Shown: in pieces, positions 1-6,776 of the stretch
Numbering within the stretch: the first letter of the stretch is position 1
Layout of the letters: each line of letters opens with the position of its first letter
Assembly: GCA_036501345.1 (NCBI GenBank)
Contig: DASYAN010000173.1
Span: forward strand, 1 to 10,038
DNA length: 10,038 nt
Reading direction: 5' to 3'
From: DASYAN01 sp036501345
Lineage (GTDB): Bacteria; Chloroflexota; Ktedonobacteria; Ktedonobacterales; Ktedonobacteraceae
Made by a program: the position numbers and the translations under genes
Notes under the pieces: generated by a model
What the model was told of the DNA's origin: nothing
Seen by the model: the letters and a program-made list of their open reading frames with translations, nothing else
Database searches by the model: none

Positions 1-2
1 CA

Positions 3-136
3 GTACTTTGTTGATTGGGGACTAGTCATCTTTTTGCTCTTCCACTGATAACTGGCTATTGTTGGATCAATTGAGGCCAACAGAATGCTACCCCTATGCA
101 TGCGACTCGCAGGATTTTCCCGCGTCAACAAAGTAC
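3..136. repeat. 134-bp segment with perfect 12-bp terminal inverted repeats (MITE-like or IS remnant)
   Basis: GTACTTTGTTGA at 3-14 is matched by its exact reverse complement TCAACAAAGTAC at 125-136. Just inside the arms a further GGGA is also shared in inverted orientation. The roughly 110 bp between the arms has no convincing reading frame. Short non-coding segments with perfect terminal inverted repeats are typical of MITEs or of insertion-sequence ends left after internal deletion. The left end lies two bases from the window edge, so a target-site duplication cannot be tested. The left arm could also belong to a larger element outside the window. The repeat is seen directly; its mobile nature is inferred. 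Confidence 0.4.
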
Positions 137-176
137 CGATAATGATGTCAAGCCACACTGAGCCTATGCCTTTGAC

Positions 177-392
177 CTAGGAGCTGAATATTGCCAATGA
201 TAAAAGCATAAATGCGACACAAGCAATTACAAATGTAAAAGTATAAATGTTAATTGATCTCCACAACCCTGGAATAGCAATATTTGATGATCTGCTAGCA
301 TAGTACAATCTTATCATAATATATACATAAGACAATACGAAACAGCACTCAATGATCATAAAGGTAATCTGAATGGGTTTATTAATATTCAC
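177..392 (-). CDS. Small two-helix membrane protein, unknown function
   Basis: This 71-aa protein has two hydrophobic stretches, at about residues 8-28 and 49-70, joined by a short loop with Arg and Ser (RSSNIAIPGLWRS). It looks like a helical hairpin in the cytoplasmic membrane. Translation starts at GTG (390-392), with AGGAG seven bases upstream, which is strong support for a real gene despite its size. It lies 87 bp downstream of the PH-domain membrane protein gene on the same strand, so the two may be co-transcribed. I do not recognise a family. Base composition is AT-rich, like the PH gene beside it and unlike the metabolic genes further right. Confidence 0.55.
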   Translation of the reverse strand: MNINKPIQITFMIIECCFVLSYVYIMIRLYYASRSSNIAIPGLWRSINIYTFTFVIACVAFMLLSLAIFSS

Positions 393-479
393 TTATTTTC
401 TCCTTTTCATAGTCTATTGAGTAGAGCCATATTAAATGGTAGTTAGTCTAAAAATCATGCAAAAAGAACTCAGCATCTA

Positions 480-1022
480 TCAGACAGTTAGTGGGCTTGT
501 AACGTCCGTGCTAAGTTTATCTAAAATTTCTTCAATTTCCCTTGGGTAGTTAGGTGCCCGAATAATAAACGGCTCTTTATGAATATCATGACGAAACTCG
601 ATAGCTATATCTTCTACATTCAATATACTATATATCAAGTTAGTTGCTGCTCTACTAACTTTTATCTTAGTGTTTGCTGTAAAAAACATTTCAACAGAAA
701 GTTTTCCCTGTACTTGAAAAAAATGAAAATGTTGTATTCGTTTATTTGTAATTACATAGAATTGGTAAAACCAATACATAACACTAGACATAACGAAAAC
801 TATTAGGAGAGAAAGCATGAGTAACATAACATTAATAAAAAAAAGCGGACTTACTACTGGGTAAAGCCAGAACATAATAGTAAATGTGACAACGAGCATA
901 GCTATAATCGCCACACCGGCCGCTAAAGGCAAAATCATCGAAACTGGGTGCTTTCTTTGTATTGTATAAATCTTTTCACCCCGTAAAAGTTTCATATTTA
1001 AATTTTCTTGTATGACTAACAT
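480..1022 (-). CDS. PH-domain-like membrane protein
   Basis: A 180-aa protein with a short charged N-terminus (LRGEKIYTIQRKHP, residues 12-26), two membrane segments at about 29-54 and 60-83, and a C-terminal cytoplasmic domain from about 85 to 170. The order 'GE-x-I..., two helices, then YQFYVITNKRI' is typical of bacterial PH-like (bPH2/YdbS-type) membrane proteins, in which the strand carrying the ITNKRI motif begins the PH fold. The molecular function of such proteins is mostly unknown. The start at 1020-1022 has a weak GAGG about nine bases upstream; an internal Met at residue 10 has no better site. The gene is AT-rich. A 71-aa membrane protein gene follows 87 bp downstream. Family assignment is fairly safe; the role is not known. 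Confidence 0.75.
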   Translation of the reverse strand: MLVIQENLNMKLLRGEKIYTIQRKHPVSMILPLAAGVAIIAMLVVTFTIMFWLYPVVSPLFFINVMLLMLSLLIVFVMSSVMYWFYQFYVITNKRIQHFHFFQVQGKLSVEMFFTANTKIKVSRAATNLIYSILNVEDIAIEFRHDIHKEPFIIRAPNYPREIEEILDKLSTDVTSPLTV

Positions 1023-1091
1023 AATTTTAATACCTCATATAACTTAATAGTAACTTTTAATTAGTGTATTTATTTTTATGCATATGTCAGG

Positions 1092-1160
1092 AGAAAACTG
1101 CCGTCCTATCAAGCACCTTCATGCTCAGTGAGACGGTCCTATTGCCCTGGCAGTTTTTCT
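1092..1160 (-). terminator. Large nested hairpin element with T-runs on both sides; terminator or small structured RNA
   Basis: AAAACTGCC (1094-1102) pairs with GGCAGTTTT (1149-1157). Inside it CCGTC (1101-1105) can alternatively pair with GACGG (1132-1136), and AGCA (1112-1115) with TGCT (1121-1124). The sequence GTCCTAT is directly repeated at 1103-1109 and 1136-1142. On the minus strand the outer stem ends in TTTTCT, so it can serve as the terminator of the glycosyltransferase operon. On the plus strand it ends in TTTTTCT. The 46-base loop is much larger than in an ordinary terminator. A TATAAT box on the minus strand (1172-1177) lies just upstream, so a separate small RNA is also possible. 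Pairing is seen directly; function is inferred. Confidence 0.45.
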
Positions 1161-1267
1161 TATCTTCCCAAATTATACTATAAGAAAGTCCTTTTACGCT
1201 ACTTAATATCTTGGTAATTATTCACATTTTCTAGGCTCTTATAAAGCAGGTTAGGTCACGCCTCTTA

Positions 1268-1390
1268 TCATAGATGCTGATCATCGACGTGGTCGCGCTT
1301 ATAGACAGGATGCAGAATATTGCTCAACCCTCTCAGATAATCCGCGACGCCAAGACGGGTAACAGCGTTTCTCACAAAAGCTTGCAACAT
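1268..1390 (-). pseudogene. Truncated N-terminal fragment resembling an FkbM-family methyltransferase
   Basis: This 40-codon frame is preceded by AAGGAG six to seven bases before ATG (1388-1390). An in-frame ATG at 1430-1432 would extend it to 54 aa, starting 19 bp after the glycosyltransferase stop. The C-terminal part, LHPVYKRDHVDDQHL, resembles the stretch just before the SAM-binding domain in FkbM-type methyltransferases, which often sit beside glycosyltransferases. A stop follows at once. No SAM-binding glycine motif is found in the remaining sequence on this strand, so the catalytic domain is gone. The strong start site and operon spacing suggest a once-functional second gene of the operon. 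The family call comes from memory of the motif, so confidence is moderate. Confidence 0.5.
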
Positions 1391-1451
1391 TGCAGTCTCC
1401 TTATGCTCTTTTAAGTTATCCTCTAATGCCATAATTGTACCACCACATTTC

Positions 1452-2672
1452 CTAAGGCTCTGATATCCGATATACTACCGTTTCTTCATAAGTATCTTCC
1501 AATGCCTGTAACGCAAATCGAACGTCATATTTTTCAAACACAAGTCGGCGAGCATTTAGTGTGAGATGATGAGCAAGTTCTTTATCTTGAAGAAGCGTGA
1601 TGCAAGCATTAACAAATGCTTGTGGCGTATCAGCTATAAGGAGATGCTCTCCATTGCGCACAGCCAACCCTTCACATCCGATCGTCGTTGAGATAACTGG
1701 TAGCCCCATCGCCATAGCTTCAAGAATTTTGACCCTTACACCTCCACCGGAGAGTATCGGAACTATCAGAGCGGTGGCACTCGTCCAAAAAGGGACAACA
1801 TCGGCAACATAACCATGTAGATTGACGCCATTACACCGCTTGGCTAAGCTTTGCAGCATCCGAGGTGGTCGAGAACCCACAATATCGTAGGTCAGATCTG
1901 GATAAATAGCACGTAGACTCTCATATCCCTTCCGCAACCACCAGATCACTCCCTCGCTATTGGGAGGCCAGAACATCGTTCCAATCGTTAACAGTCGACC
2001 AGGTTGAGGGCTTCGAGCCTCCCAAATGGCTTCAAAGCTTTTCACATCAATCGCGATAGGCACTACCTTGATCGATACAGACTCACCTGCTACCTCGCGA
2101 AGTGCTTGTTTATCTTGCTCACTCACGGCCAACACGATCTGAGAACGTTGGCAAGCACTGCTTTCTAGTTTACGGATAAGACGAGCTTCACGCCCTAGGA
2201 ACCAGCGAGAGATAGGGTTGCGCATGCCTTTTTGCAGACGTTCCACGACCTGCCAGACAGCATCATGCTCATCAAGAATGACCGTTCCTGACCAGCCTGC
2301 TGGAACAAAGCGCATCATGTTGAGCTGATTAATATGTAGCACATCAATATGCTCTTCATCTAATAGCTGAGATACCATCGACCGCATAGCCGCGCGGTCG
2401 TCACGACGTAGTAAGAATGAATCGCCTGTAGCAAGGCTCTCCAGTAGGAAATATACATCACTCATCCGTGAGCGTTTGATCGGAACGGTTGATACACGGC
2501 AACATATCTCGCGGAGTTCCTCAGCATAGTGGATTTCCCTGATACTACGAACGAAGGTACAATACACAACATCATGATGTATAGCTAGATGTCGTAGCAC
2601 TTGTAGGGTCTTAATTTTAGAACCAGCATCAGCAGGATAGACTAAGGTCAGCGTCAGCACAAGTACACGCAT
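1452..2672 (-). CDS. GT4-type glycosyltransferase
   Basis: A 406-aa GT-B fold glycosyltransferase. The N-terminal domain has the usual start MRVLVLTLTLVYPADAGSK (residues 1-19), where the Gly-Ser loop faces the active site, and an LDEHDAVW motif (133-140). The C-terminal nucleotide-sugar domain starts near residue 226 with LLTIGTMFWPPNSEGV and carries the donor-binding signature SGGGVRVKILEAMAMGLPVI (308-327). It probably transfers a sugar from an NDP-sugar to a polysaccharide or lipid acceptor at the cytoplasmic membrane; the substrate is unknown. The ATG at 2670-2672 is chosen because GGTGG lies about six bases upstream and the family begins at this MRVLVL. A TTG six codons upstream is less likely. 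The truncated methyltransferase fragment just downstream was probably its operon partner. Confidence 0.9.
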   Translation of the reverse strand: MRVLVLTLTLVYPADAGSKIKTLQVLRHLAIHHDVVYCTFVRSIREIHYAEELREICCRVSTVPIKRSRMSDVYFLLESLATGDSFLLRRDDRAAMRSMVSQLLDEEHIDVLHINQLNMMRFVPAGWSGTVILDEHDAVWQVVERLQKGMRNPISRWFLGREARLIRKLESSACQRSQIVLAVSEQDKQALREVAGESVSIKVVPIAIDVKSFEAIWEARSPQPGRLLTIGTMFWPPNSEGVIWWLRKGYESLRAIYPDLTYDIVGSRPPRMLQSLAKRCNGVNLHGYVADVVPFWTSATALIVPILSGGGVRVKILEAMAMGLPVISTTIGCEGLAVRNGEHLLIADTPQAFVNACITLLQDKELAHHLTLNARRLVFEKYDVRFALQALEDTYEETVVYRISEP

Positions 2673-2760
2673 AGCATTCCACCTTCCCAACCAACAGAAT
2701 ATGTGCGAATATATTAACTTGGTTGCTAGCCTTTAACTATTGATATCTCCTTGTGTACGA

Positions 2761-2784
2761 AAGAATTGTTATACTTCAATTCTT
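2761..2784. repeat. 8-bp inverted repeat, possible operator
   Basis: AAGAATTG (2761-2768) and CAATTCTT (2777-2784) form a perfect inverted repeat around an 8-base spacer. No T-run follows on either strand, so it is not a standard terminator. It sits about 90 bp upstream of the glycosyltransferase start, just beyond where that gene's promoter should be, and beside the palindrome TCTTTCGAAAGA (2788-2799). A binding site for a dimeric regulator is plausible but unproven. Confidence 0.3.
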
Positions 2785-3002
2785 CTCTCTTTCGAAAGAA
2801 AGCATACCTTGCCAGGGTAAAAAAGTCAAGCTAAAAAGGATTAGAACTTATGAACAAAGCAGAATGCGCAGTTTCTCGGCACCTAGTACAAACTCATGCT
2901 TTCCTCTGGCAAGCAAAGACAGCATAAATCTCATCAATGTAGTCAAGTGTCATATAATTTACTCAAATAGCTAGACAAATTTGGCATTTATGGATTTCTC
3001 TC

Positions 3003-3032
3003 TTGACAGCACGCATACACAACTTTTATACT
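3003..3032 (+). promoter_or_regulatory. Sigma-70-type promoter of the sulfurtransferase gene
   Basis: A perfect -35 box, TTGACA (3003-3008), and a -10 box, TATACT (3027-3032, five of six consensus bases), are separated by 18 bp. Transcription would start near 3039, leaving a leader of about 65 nt before the ATG at 3106. Confidence 0.7.
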
Positions 3033-3105
3033 ACAGAAGAAAGTTTTCAATGTTGATCTACTAAGTCAACAATCTTTCATGCAACGAATAAGGAGGCGAA
3101 ACGCA

Positions 3106-3951
3106 ATGTCTGAATATGTTCATCCTGAAGTACTGATTACTACCAACTGGGTTGCTGACAATCTTAACAATCCCAATGTCCGTTTAATTGAGGCCGATGA
3201 GGATGTCCTGCTCTACGAAATTGGACACATTCCAGGAGCTGTGAAGCTTGACTGGCATGTTGATGTACAGAATCCTCTTAACCGCGACTTTGTTGACCAG
3301 AAAGGTCTGGAGCAGCTCTTCAGCCGCTGGGGTATTAGTAATGACACCACCATCGTACTCTACGGAGACCGCAATAACTGGTACGCTGCATATTCTTTCT
3401 GGCTCTTCAAGCAGTACGGACATAAGAGCTTGAAGCTGCTCAATGGTGGGCGAGCAAAGTGGGAAGCAGAAGGACGCCCCTACACCAAGGAAGTTCCACA
3501 GTTCGCCGCCGCTACCTACGTTGCACAGCCAGCCAATGAAAGCATTCGTGCATTTCGCGATCAGGTCGCCGCTGGACTGAACAACCCTAACCGTCGCCTC
3601 ATCGACGTTCGCTCACCACAGGAATACACTGGCGAATTGCTGCACATGGTCAACTATCCACAGGAAGGTGCACAGCGCGGCGGTCACATCCCAGGAGCTA
3701 AGAATATTCCCTGGGCCACTGCAGCCAACACGGATGGGACTTTCAAGTCACCTGATGAGCTACGTCAGATTTATCAGGCCAAGGATATCACTCCCGATAA
3801 AGAAGTAGTTACCTATTGCCGTATCGGCGAGCGCTCAGCTCATACCTGGTTTGTCCTGACCCAATTGCTTGGATATCCAAATGTCCGCAACTATGATGGT
3901 TCCTGGACAGAATGGGGTAGCCTCGTACGCGCTCCTATTGAGAGGCCCTAA
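3106..3951 (+). CDS. Two-domain thiosulfate/3-mercaptopyruvate-type sulfurtransferase
   Basis: A 281-aa tandem rhodanese. The N-terminal domain (about 10-125) has the GHIPGAVKLDW motif (40-50) but carries Asp88 (LYGDRNN) where a catalytic Cys would be, as is normal for the inactive domain. The C-terminal domain (about 140-275) has LIDVRSPQEY (165-174), RGGHIPGAKNIPW (191-203) and the active loop CRIGERS (238-244), with Cys238 as the nucleophile. It moves sulfane sulfur from thiosulfate or mercaptopyruvate to an acceptor such as cyanide or a thiol. The CRxGxR[ST] loop favours thiosulfate, but substrate cannot be fixed from sequence. No signal peptide is seen, so it is cytoplasmic. The ATG at 3106 has GGAGG nine bases upstream. 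The gene is monocistronic, flanked by its own promoter and terminator. Confidence 0.93.
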   Translation: MSEYVHPEVLITTNWVADNLNNPNVRLIEADEDVLLYEIGHIPGAVKLDWHVDVQNPLNRDFVDQKGLEQLFSRWGISNDTTIVLYGDRNNWYAAYSFWLFKQYGHKSLKLLNGGRAKWEAEGRPYTKEVPQFAAATYVAQPANESIRAFRDQVAAGLNNPNRRLIDVRSPQEYTGELLHMVNYPQEGAQRGGHIPGAKNIPWATAANTDGTFKSPDELRQIYQAKDITPDKEVVTYCRIGERSAHTWFVLTQLLGYPNVRNYDGSWTEWGSLVRAPIERP

Positions 3952-3984
3952 CAAGCTTCGGCTGCTATTTGCCATAAACGCAAG

Positions 3985-4025
3985 ACCCCGTCAGGTTCTC
4001 AGAGACATATCCTGACGGGGTTTTT
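3985..4025 (+). terminator. Rho-independent terminator after the sulfurtransferase gene
   Basis: ACCCCGTCAGG (3985-3995) pairs perfectly with CCTGACGGGGT (4011-4021) around a 15-base loop, and the stem runs into five T (4021-4025). It lies about 35 bp after the sulfurtransferase stop and separates it from the carboxylase gene. Confidence 0.9.
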
Positions 4026-4029
4026 ATAT

Positions 4030-4035
4030 TATAAT
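4030..4035 (+). promoter_or_regulatory. Possible -10 box for the carboxylase gene
   Basis: A perfect TATAAT lies just after the preceding terminator and 50 bp before the carboxylase start, where a promoter is expected. No good -35 box sits 16-18 bp upstream, where terminator stem sequence is found. A second AT-rich box, TATAAC, is at 4041-4046. The exact promoter is uncertain. Confidence 0.35.
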
Positions 4036-4085
4036 GGTACTATAACAGTCCCTCAAAGCAGTTCAGTAGATCAATGGAGACAGAT

Positions 4086-5678
4086 ATGACCTCTAGTAAA
4101 CGGAACTCTCAAGAAGCAGCAGGCCAGAAGGGAACACAGGATAAAATCGCAGAATTGCGCCAGTTGCAAGCCCAAGCAAAGCTTGGCGGCGGTGCTCGGC
4201 GCATCGAAGCACAACATAAAAAAGGCAAACTTACAGCACGCGAACGCATAGATCTCCTGCTCGATCCTGCTAGCTTTAATGAACTGGATATGTTTGTGAC
4301 ACACCGGGCTAGCGACTTCGGCCTCGACGAGCAAAAAATTCTTGGAGATGGCGTCGTAACAGGATATGGTCAGATCGATGGTCGTCTGGTTTACGTCTTC
4401 TCGCAGGACTTTACGGTATTTGGTGGTTCCCTTTCCGAGGCTCACGCTGAGAAAATCTGTAAAATCATGGACCTTGCGATGAAAAATGGTGCCCCAGTTA
4501 TCGGCTTGAACGATTCGGGTGGTGCTCGCATTCAAGAGGGCGTGGTAAGTCTGGGTGCTTATGCAGATATATTTCTACGCAATACGCTGGCCTCCGGCGT
4601 TATACCTCAGATCTCCGCGATTATGGGACCATGCGCGGGCGGAGCCGTTTACTCGCCAGCCATCACAGACTTTATTTTTATGATCGAAGAGACAAGTTAT
4701 ATGTTCGTCACAGGTCCCAATGTTCTGAAAGCCGTCACTCACGAGGACGTCAGCTTTGAAGAGTTGGGTGGTGCTCGCATTCATAACACGACCAGCGGCA
4801 TAGCACACTTTTCTTGTCCCAGCGAACAGGATTGCATCCGCCAGATACGTCAGTTGATGAGCTATCTTCCCCCAAACAACCTTGATGATCCACCACGCAT
4901 CGTACCTACGGATACTCCCACTCGCATCGAAGAAACTCTTGATAGCATTATTCCCAACAATCCAACCAAGCCATACGACATGAAAGCCGTCCTTCATTAT
5001 ATTATGGATGATGGCGTGTTTTTCGAGGTACAAGAATATTTTGCACAGAACATTATCATCGGCTTCGCTCGCCTCAATGGACGCTCTGTAGGCATTGTTG
5101 CCCAGCAGCCACATGCCATGGCAGGCGTACTCGACATCAATGCCTCGGATAAAGCGGCACGCTTCGTGCGTTTCTGCGACTGCTTCAATATCCCTATCAT
5201 CACCTTCGTCGATGTACCAGGCTTCTTACCAGGAGTGGGACAGGAACACAACGGTATTATTCGTCATGGGGCCAAACTATTGTACGCTTATTGTGAGGCA
5301 ACAGTGCCCAAAATCACAGTGATTACACGCAAAGCTTACGGTGGGGCCTACGACGTGATGAGCAGCAAACACGTGCGAAGTGATATTAACTATGCATGGC
5401 CTACTGCTGAAATTGCGGTTATGGGAGCTGAAGGAGCTGTCAATATCCTTTTCAAAGACGAGATTGAGAAAGCGTCCAATCCTGCACAGAGACGCAAAGA
5501 ATTGATTGCAGAATATACGGATAAATTTGCTAATCCCTATATCGCTGCCAGCCGAGGCTATATCGATGAGGTAATCGAAGCACGCTATACACGAGTCAAA
5601 CTGATCACGGCCCTGGAGATGCTGAAGAATAAGCGGGATACGAATCCGCCGAAAAAGCATGGCAACATTCCGTTATAA
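4086..5678 (+). CDS. pccB: Acyl-CoA (propionyl-CoA) carboxylase, carboxyltransferase beta subunit
   Basis: A 530-aa protein of usual length for the family. It transfers CO2 from carboxybiotin to propionyl-CoA (or a related acyl-CoA), giving (S)-methylmalonyl-CoA, in complex with a biotin-carboxylase/BCCP alpha subunit not present here. Motifs in order: GGSLSEAHAEKI (113-124), DSGGARIQEG (143-152), the first oxyanion-hole loop GPCAGGAVYSPA (181-192), VDVPGFLPG (375-383) and the second loop RKAYGGAYDVM (415-425). Asp423 in the last motif is the residue type found in propionyl-CoA-specific enzymes, where acetyl-CoA-preferring ones tend to have Ile. The ATG at 4086 is preferred over one at 4074 because GGAG lies seven bases before it. 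Related subunits of sodium-pump methylmalonyl-CoA decarboxylase look similar, but no pump genes are nearby. The epimerase gene ends 17 bp away, facing it. Confidence 0.93.
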   Translation: MTSSKRNSQEAAGQKGTQDKIAELRQLQAQAKLGGGARRIEAQHKKGKLTARERIDLLLDPASFNELDMFVTHRASDFGLDEQKILGDGVVTGYGQIDGRLVYVFSQDFTVFGGSLSEAHAEKICKIMDLAMKNGAPVIGLNDSGGARIQEGVVSLGAYADIFLRNTLASGVIPQISAIMGPCAGGAVYSPAITDFIFMIEETSYMFVTGPNVLKAVTHEDVSFEELGGARIHNTTSGIAHFSCPSEQDCIRQIRQLMSYLPPNNLDDPPRIVPTDTPTRIEETLDSIIPNNPTKPYDMKAVLHYIMDDGVFFEVQEYFAQNIIIGFARLNGRSVGIVAQQPHAMAGVLDINASDKAARFVRFCDCFNIPIITFVDVPGFLPGVGQEHNGIIRHGAKLLYAYCEATVPKITVITRKAYGGAYDVMSSKHVRSDINYAWPTAEIAVMGAEGAVNILFKDEIEKASNPAQRRKELIAEYTDKFANPYIAASRGYIDEVIEARYTRVKLITALEMLKNKRDTNPPKKHGNIPL

Positions 5679-5695
5679 GCAGGCATCTTCCTGGC

Positions 5696-6130
5696 TCATT
5701 CAGTTCCCGAGTTTTCTATAGTATGCTTCTTTTCGAGTAGTTCTAAAAGCACACCATTTGTCCCTTTAGGATGCACAAAAATAGCATGCCCTTCGGCAGC
5801 GATCCGTGGCTGCTGATCCAGCACAGGAACGCCTTGGTCTTGCATTTCTTGCAGAGCAACCTCAACGTTATCCACTTCGAGGCAGATATGGTGGAGACCT
5901 TCACCACGCTTTTCCAGGAATCTTACGAGGCTAGAATCACCTGTGGTTGGCTCAATAAGTTCGATTTCACTGCCACCGGGTCCTCCTAGCGGCAGAAAGG
6001 CGATACGTACCTGCTCAGTTGGTACATCTCTAATCTCTCGCGGTGTAATGCCCAAGGTATCTCGGTAAAACGCTAATGCTTGATCAATGTTGTGCACAAT
6101 AATAGCTACATGGTCAATACGCCTAGGCAT
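5696..6130 (-). CDS. mce: Methylmalonyl-CoA epimerase
   Basis: A 144-aa enzyme of the VOC (glyoxalase) superfamily that interconverts (S)- and (R)-methylmalonyl-CoA, feeding methylmalonyl-CoA mutase. It has the two paired beta-alpha-beta-beta-beta modules: IDHVAIIVHNIDQALAFYRD (5-24) and LHHICLEVDNVEVALQEM (79-96). Probable metal ligands are His7, Glu58 (in EIELIEP), His81 and Glu130 (in GVLLELLE). HPKGTNGV (120-127) is also typical. The ATG at 6128-6130 is chosen because family members begin right before the IDH motif, with GGGG about ten bases upstream. In-frame starts further upstream would add a hydrophobic segment that lies inside the DUF402 gene and is not expected. It is 31 bp downstream of the DUF402 gene in one operon and converges on the carboxylase gene. 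Confidence 0.93.
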   Translation of the reverse strand: MPRRIDHVAIIVHNIDQALAFYRDTLGITPREIRDVPTEQVRIAFLPLGGPGGSEIELIEPTTGDSSLVRFLEKRGEGLHHICLEVDNVEVALQEMQDQGVPVLDQQPRIAAEGHAIFVHPKGTNGVLLELLEKKHTIENSGTE

Positions 6131-6161
6131 CACAAACGTCCCCGACAGAGAATGCAAAGCA

Positions 6162-6722
6162 TCATTTGTCATTAGAATAAGCCACGTGAAAATCAGTATG
6201 GTTGAGTTGATAAGGAATAGTGACAAACACTCCAGCACTGCGCTGAATAACACTTGTTAATGTGCGCAGTGCCTCTGAGGCGGCTATACGCGCATCTTCA
6301 CTGTAATGTAATATATCAGCAGCATGGTCGAACTCTGCCTGAGTAAGTACTTCATAGGAAAGGTCTGGTTCGACCAAAATGCTCAATTCCAAATCAATAT
6401 ATGATAGGCGCTTTAGGTCGATGGCTGCTGGCTGAATAATGTTTGCATAGGTACGCATCAGTACTCGATCATTGTAGAATGCACTAAGCATATACCAACG
6501 TTGAGGCCAGAATACTTGCAGACAATTATTACGCAATGGGCGTGTCCCACTGCTCCAATTCATTGGAGTACCAGCAGGCAGCCACAGACGCTCACACTCC
6601 CCTATCTCTGGGGTTAGTTTTTCATCACCTAACTGGATACTATTACTCAGCTTATACGCTTGCCATGACCCGCGTAGCGTCTTATCATAGCTACGGCATT
6701 CTACCAAAAAATCTCGTTGCAT
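6162..6722 (-). CDS. DUF402 domain protein
   Basis: A 186-aa protein. Its central part carries the DUF402 pattern: FWPQRWYMLSAFY (71-83), TYANIIQP (91-98), YIDLELSILVEPD (108-120) and LTQAEFDHA (126-134). The DUF402 fold is found in nucleoside di/triphosphate phosphatases and in RNA-binding FAU-1/RNase proteins, where acidic residues in the DLELDV-type strand bind metal. Here that strand reads DLELSI, so one acidic position is Ser. The ATG at 6720-6722 is chosen because GGAGGG lies nine bases upstream. A consensus-like promoter lies just above it. Methylmalonyl-CoA epimerase follows 31 bp downstream. A direct role in propionate metabolism is not implied. The exact reaction is unknown. Confidence 0.8.
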   Translation of the reverse strand: MQRDFLVECRSYDKTLRGSWQAYKLSNSIQLGDEKLTPEIGECERLWLPAGTPMNWSSGTRPLRNNCLQVFWPQRWYMLSAFYNDRVLMRTYANIIQPAAIDLKRLSYIDLELSILVEPDLSYEVLTQAEFDHAADILHYSEDARIAASEALRTLTSVIQRSAGVFVTIPYQLNHTDFHVAYSNDK

Positions 6723-6747
6723 GATCGCACTCCCTCCAGTTGTGATC

Positions 6748-6776
6748 ATATTACGCAATAAACAGCCAGCCGTCAA
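6748..6776 (-). promoter_or_regulatory. Sigma-70-type promoter of the DUF402-epimerase operon
   Basis: Reading the minus strand, TTGACG (plus 6771-6776; five of six consensus) and TAATAT (plus 6748-6753; four of six) are separated by exactly 17 bp. Transcription would start near 6741, about 19 nt before the DUF402 start codon and just ahead of its GGAGGG ribosome binding site. Confidence 0.6.

Larger units (their letters stand above)
2673..3105. other. Divergent intergenic region between glycosyltransferase and sulfurtransferase
   Basis: About 430 bp without a convincing gene. It holds the sulfurtransferase promoter (3003-3032). It also holds an 8-bp inverted repeat at 2761-2784 and a 12-bp perfect palindrome, TCTTTCGAAAGA, at 2788-2799. 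On the minus strand a TATATT box (plus 2708-2713) with a poor TTAAAG -35 could serve the glycosyltransferase, but the match is weak. An AAGGAG on the minus strand near 2746-2751 is not followed by a usable start codon. A 25-codon plus frame at 2850-2927 is possible but unsupported. Confidence 0.5.

Noticed and set aside
579..806. Plus-strand frame opposite the PH-domain gene
   Set aside because: Antisense shadow with no start site support.
2850..2927. 25-codon plus-strand frame with AGGA nine bases upstream
   Set aside because: Too short and without recognisable features or context; a chance match to a start site is likely.
2753..2974. 73-codon plus-strand frame in the divergent intergenic region
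   Set aside because: No ribosome binding site, no domain pattern, and it covers the inverted repeats; composition looks non-coding.
4575..5660. Long minus-strand frames opposite the carboxylase gene
   Set aside because: They are antisense to strongly conserved carboxyltransferase motifs and show no protein family features.
6131..6253. N-terminal extension of the epimerase with a membrane-like segment
   Set aside because: It overlaps the end of the DUF402 gene, has no ribosome binding site, and epimerases begin directly at the IDH motif; the hydrophobic stretch is a by-product of the other frame.
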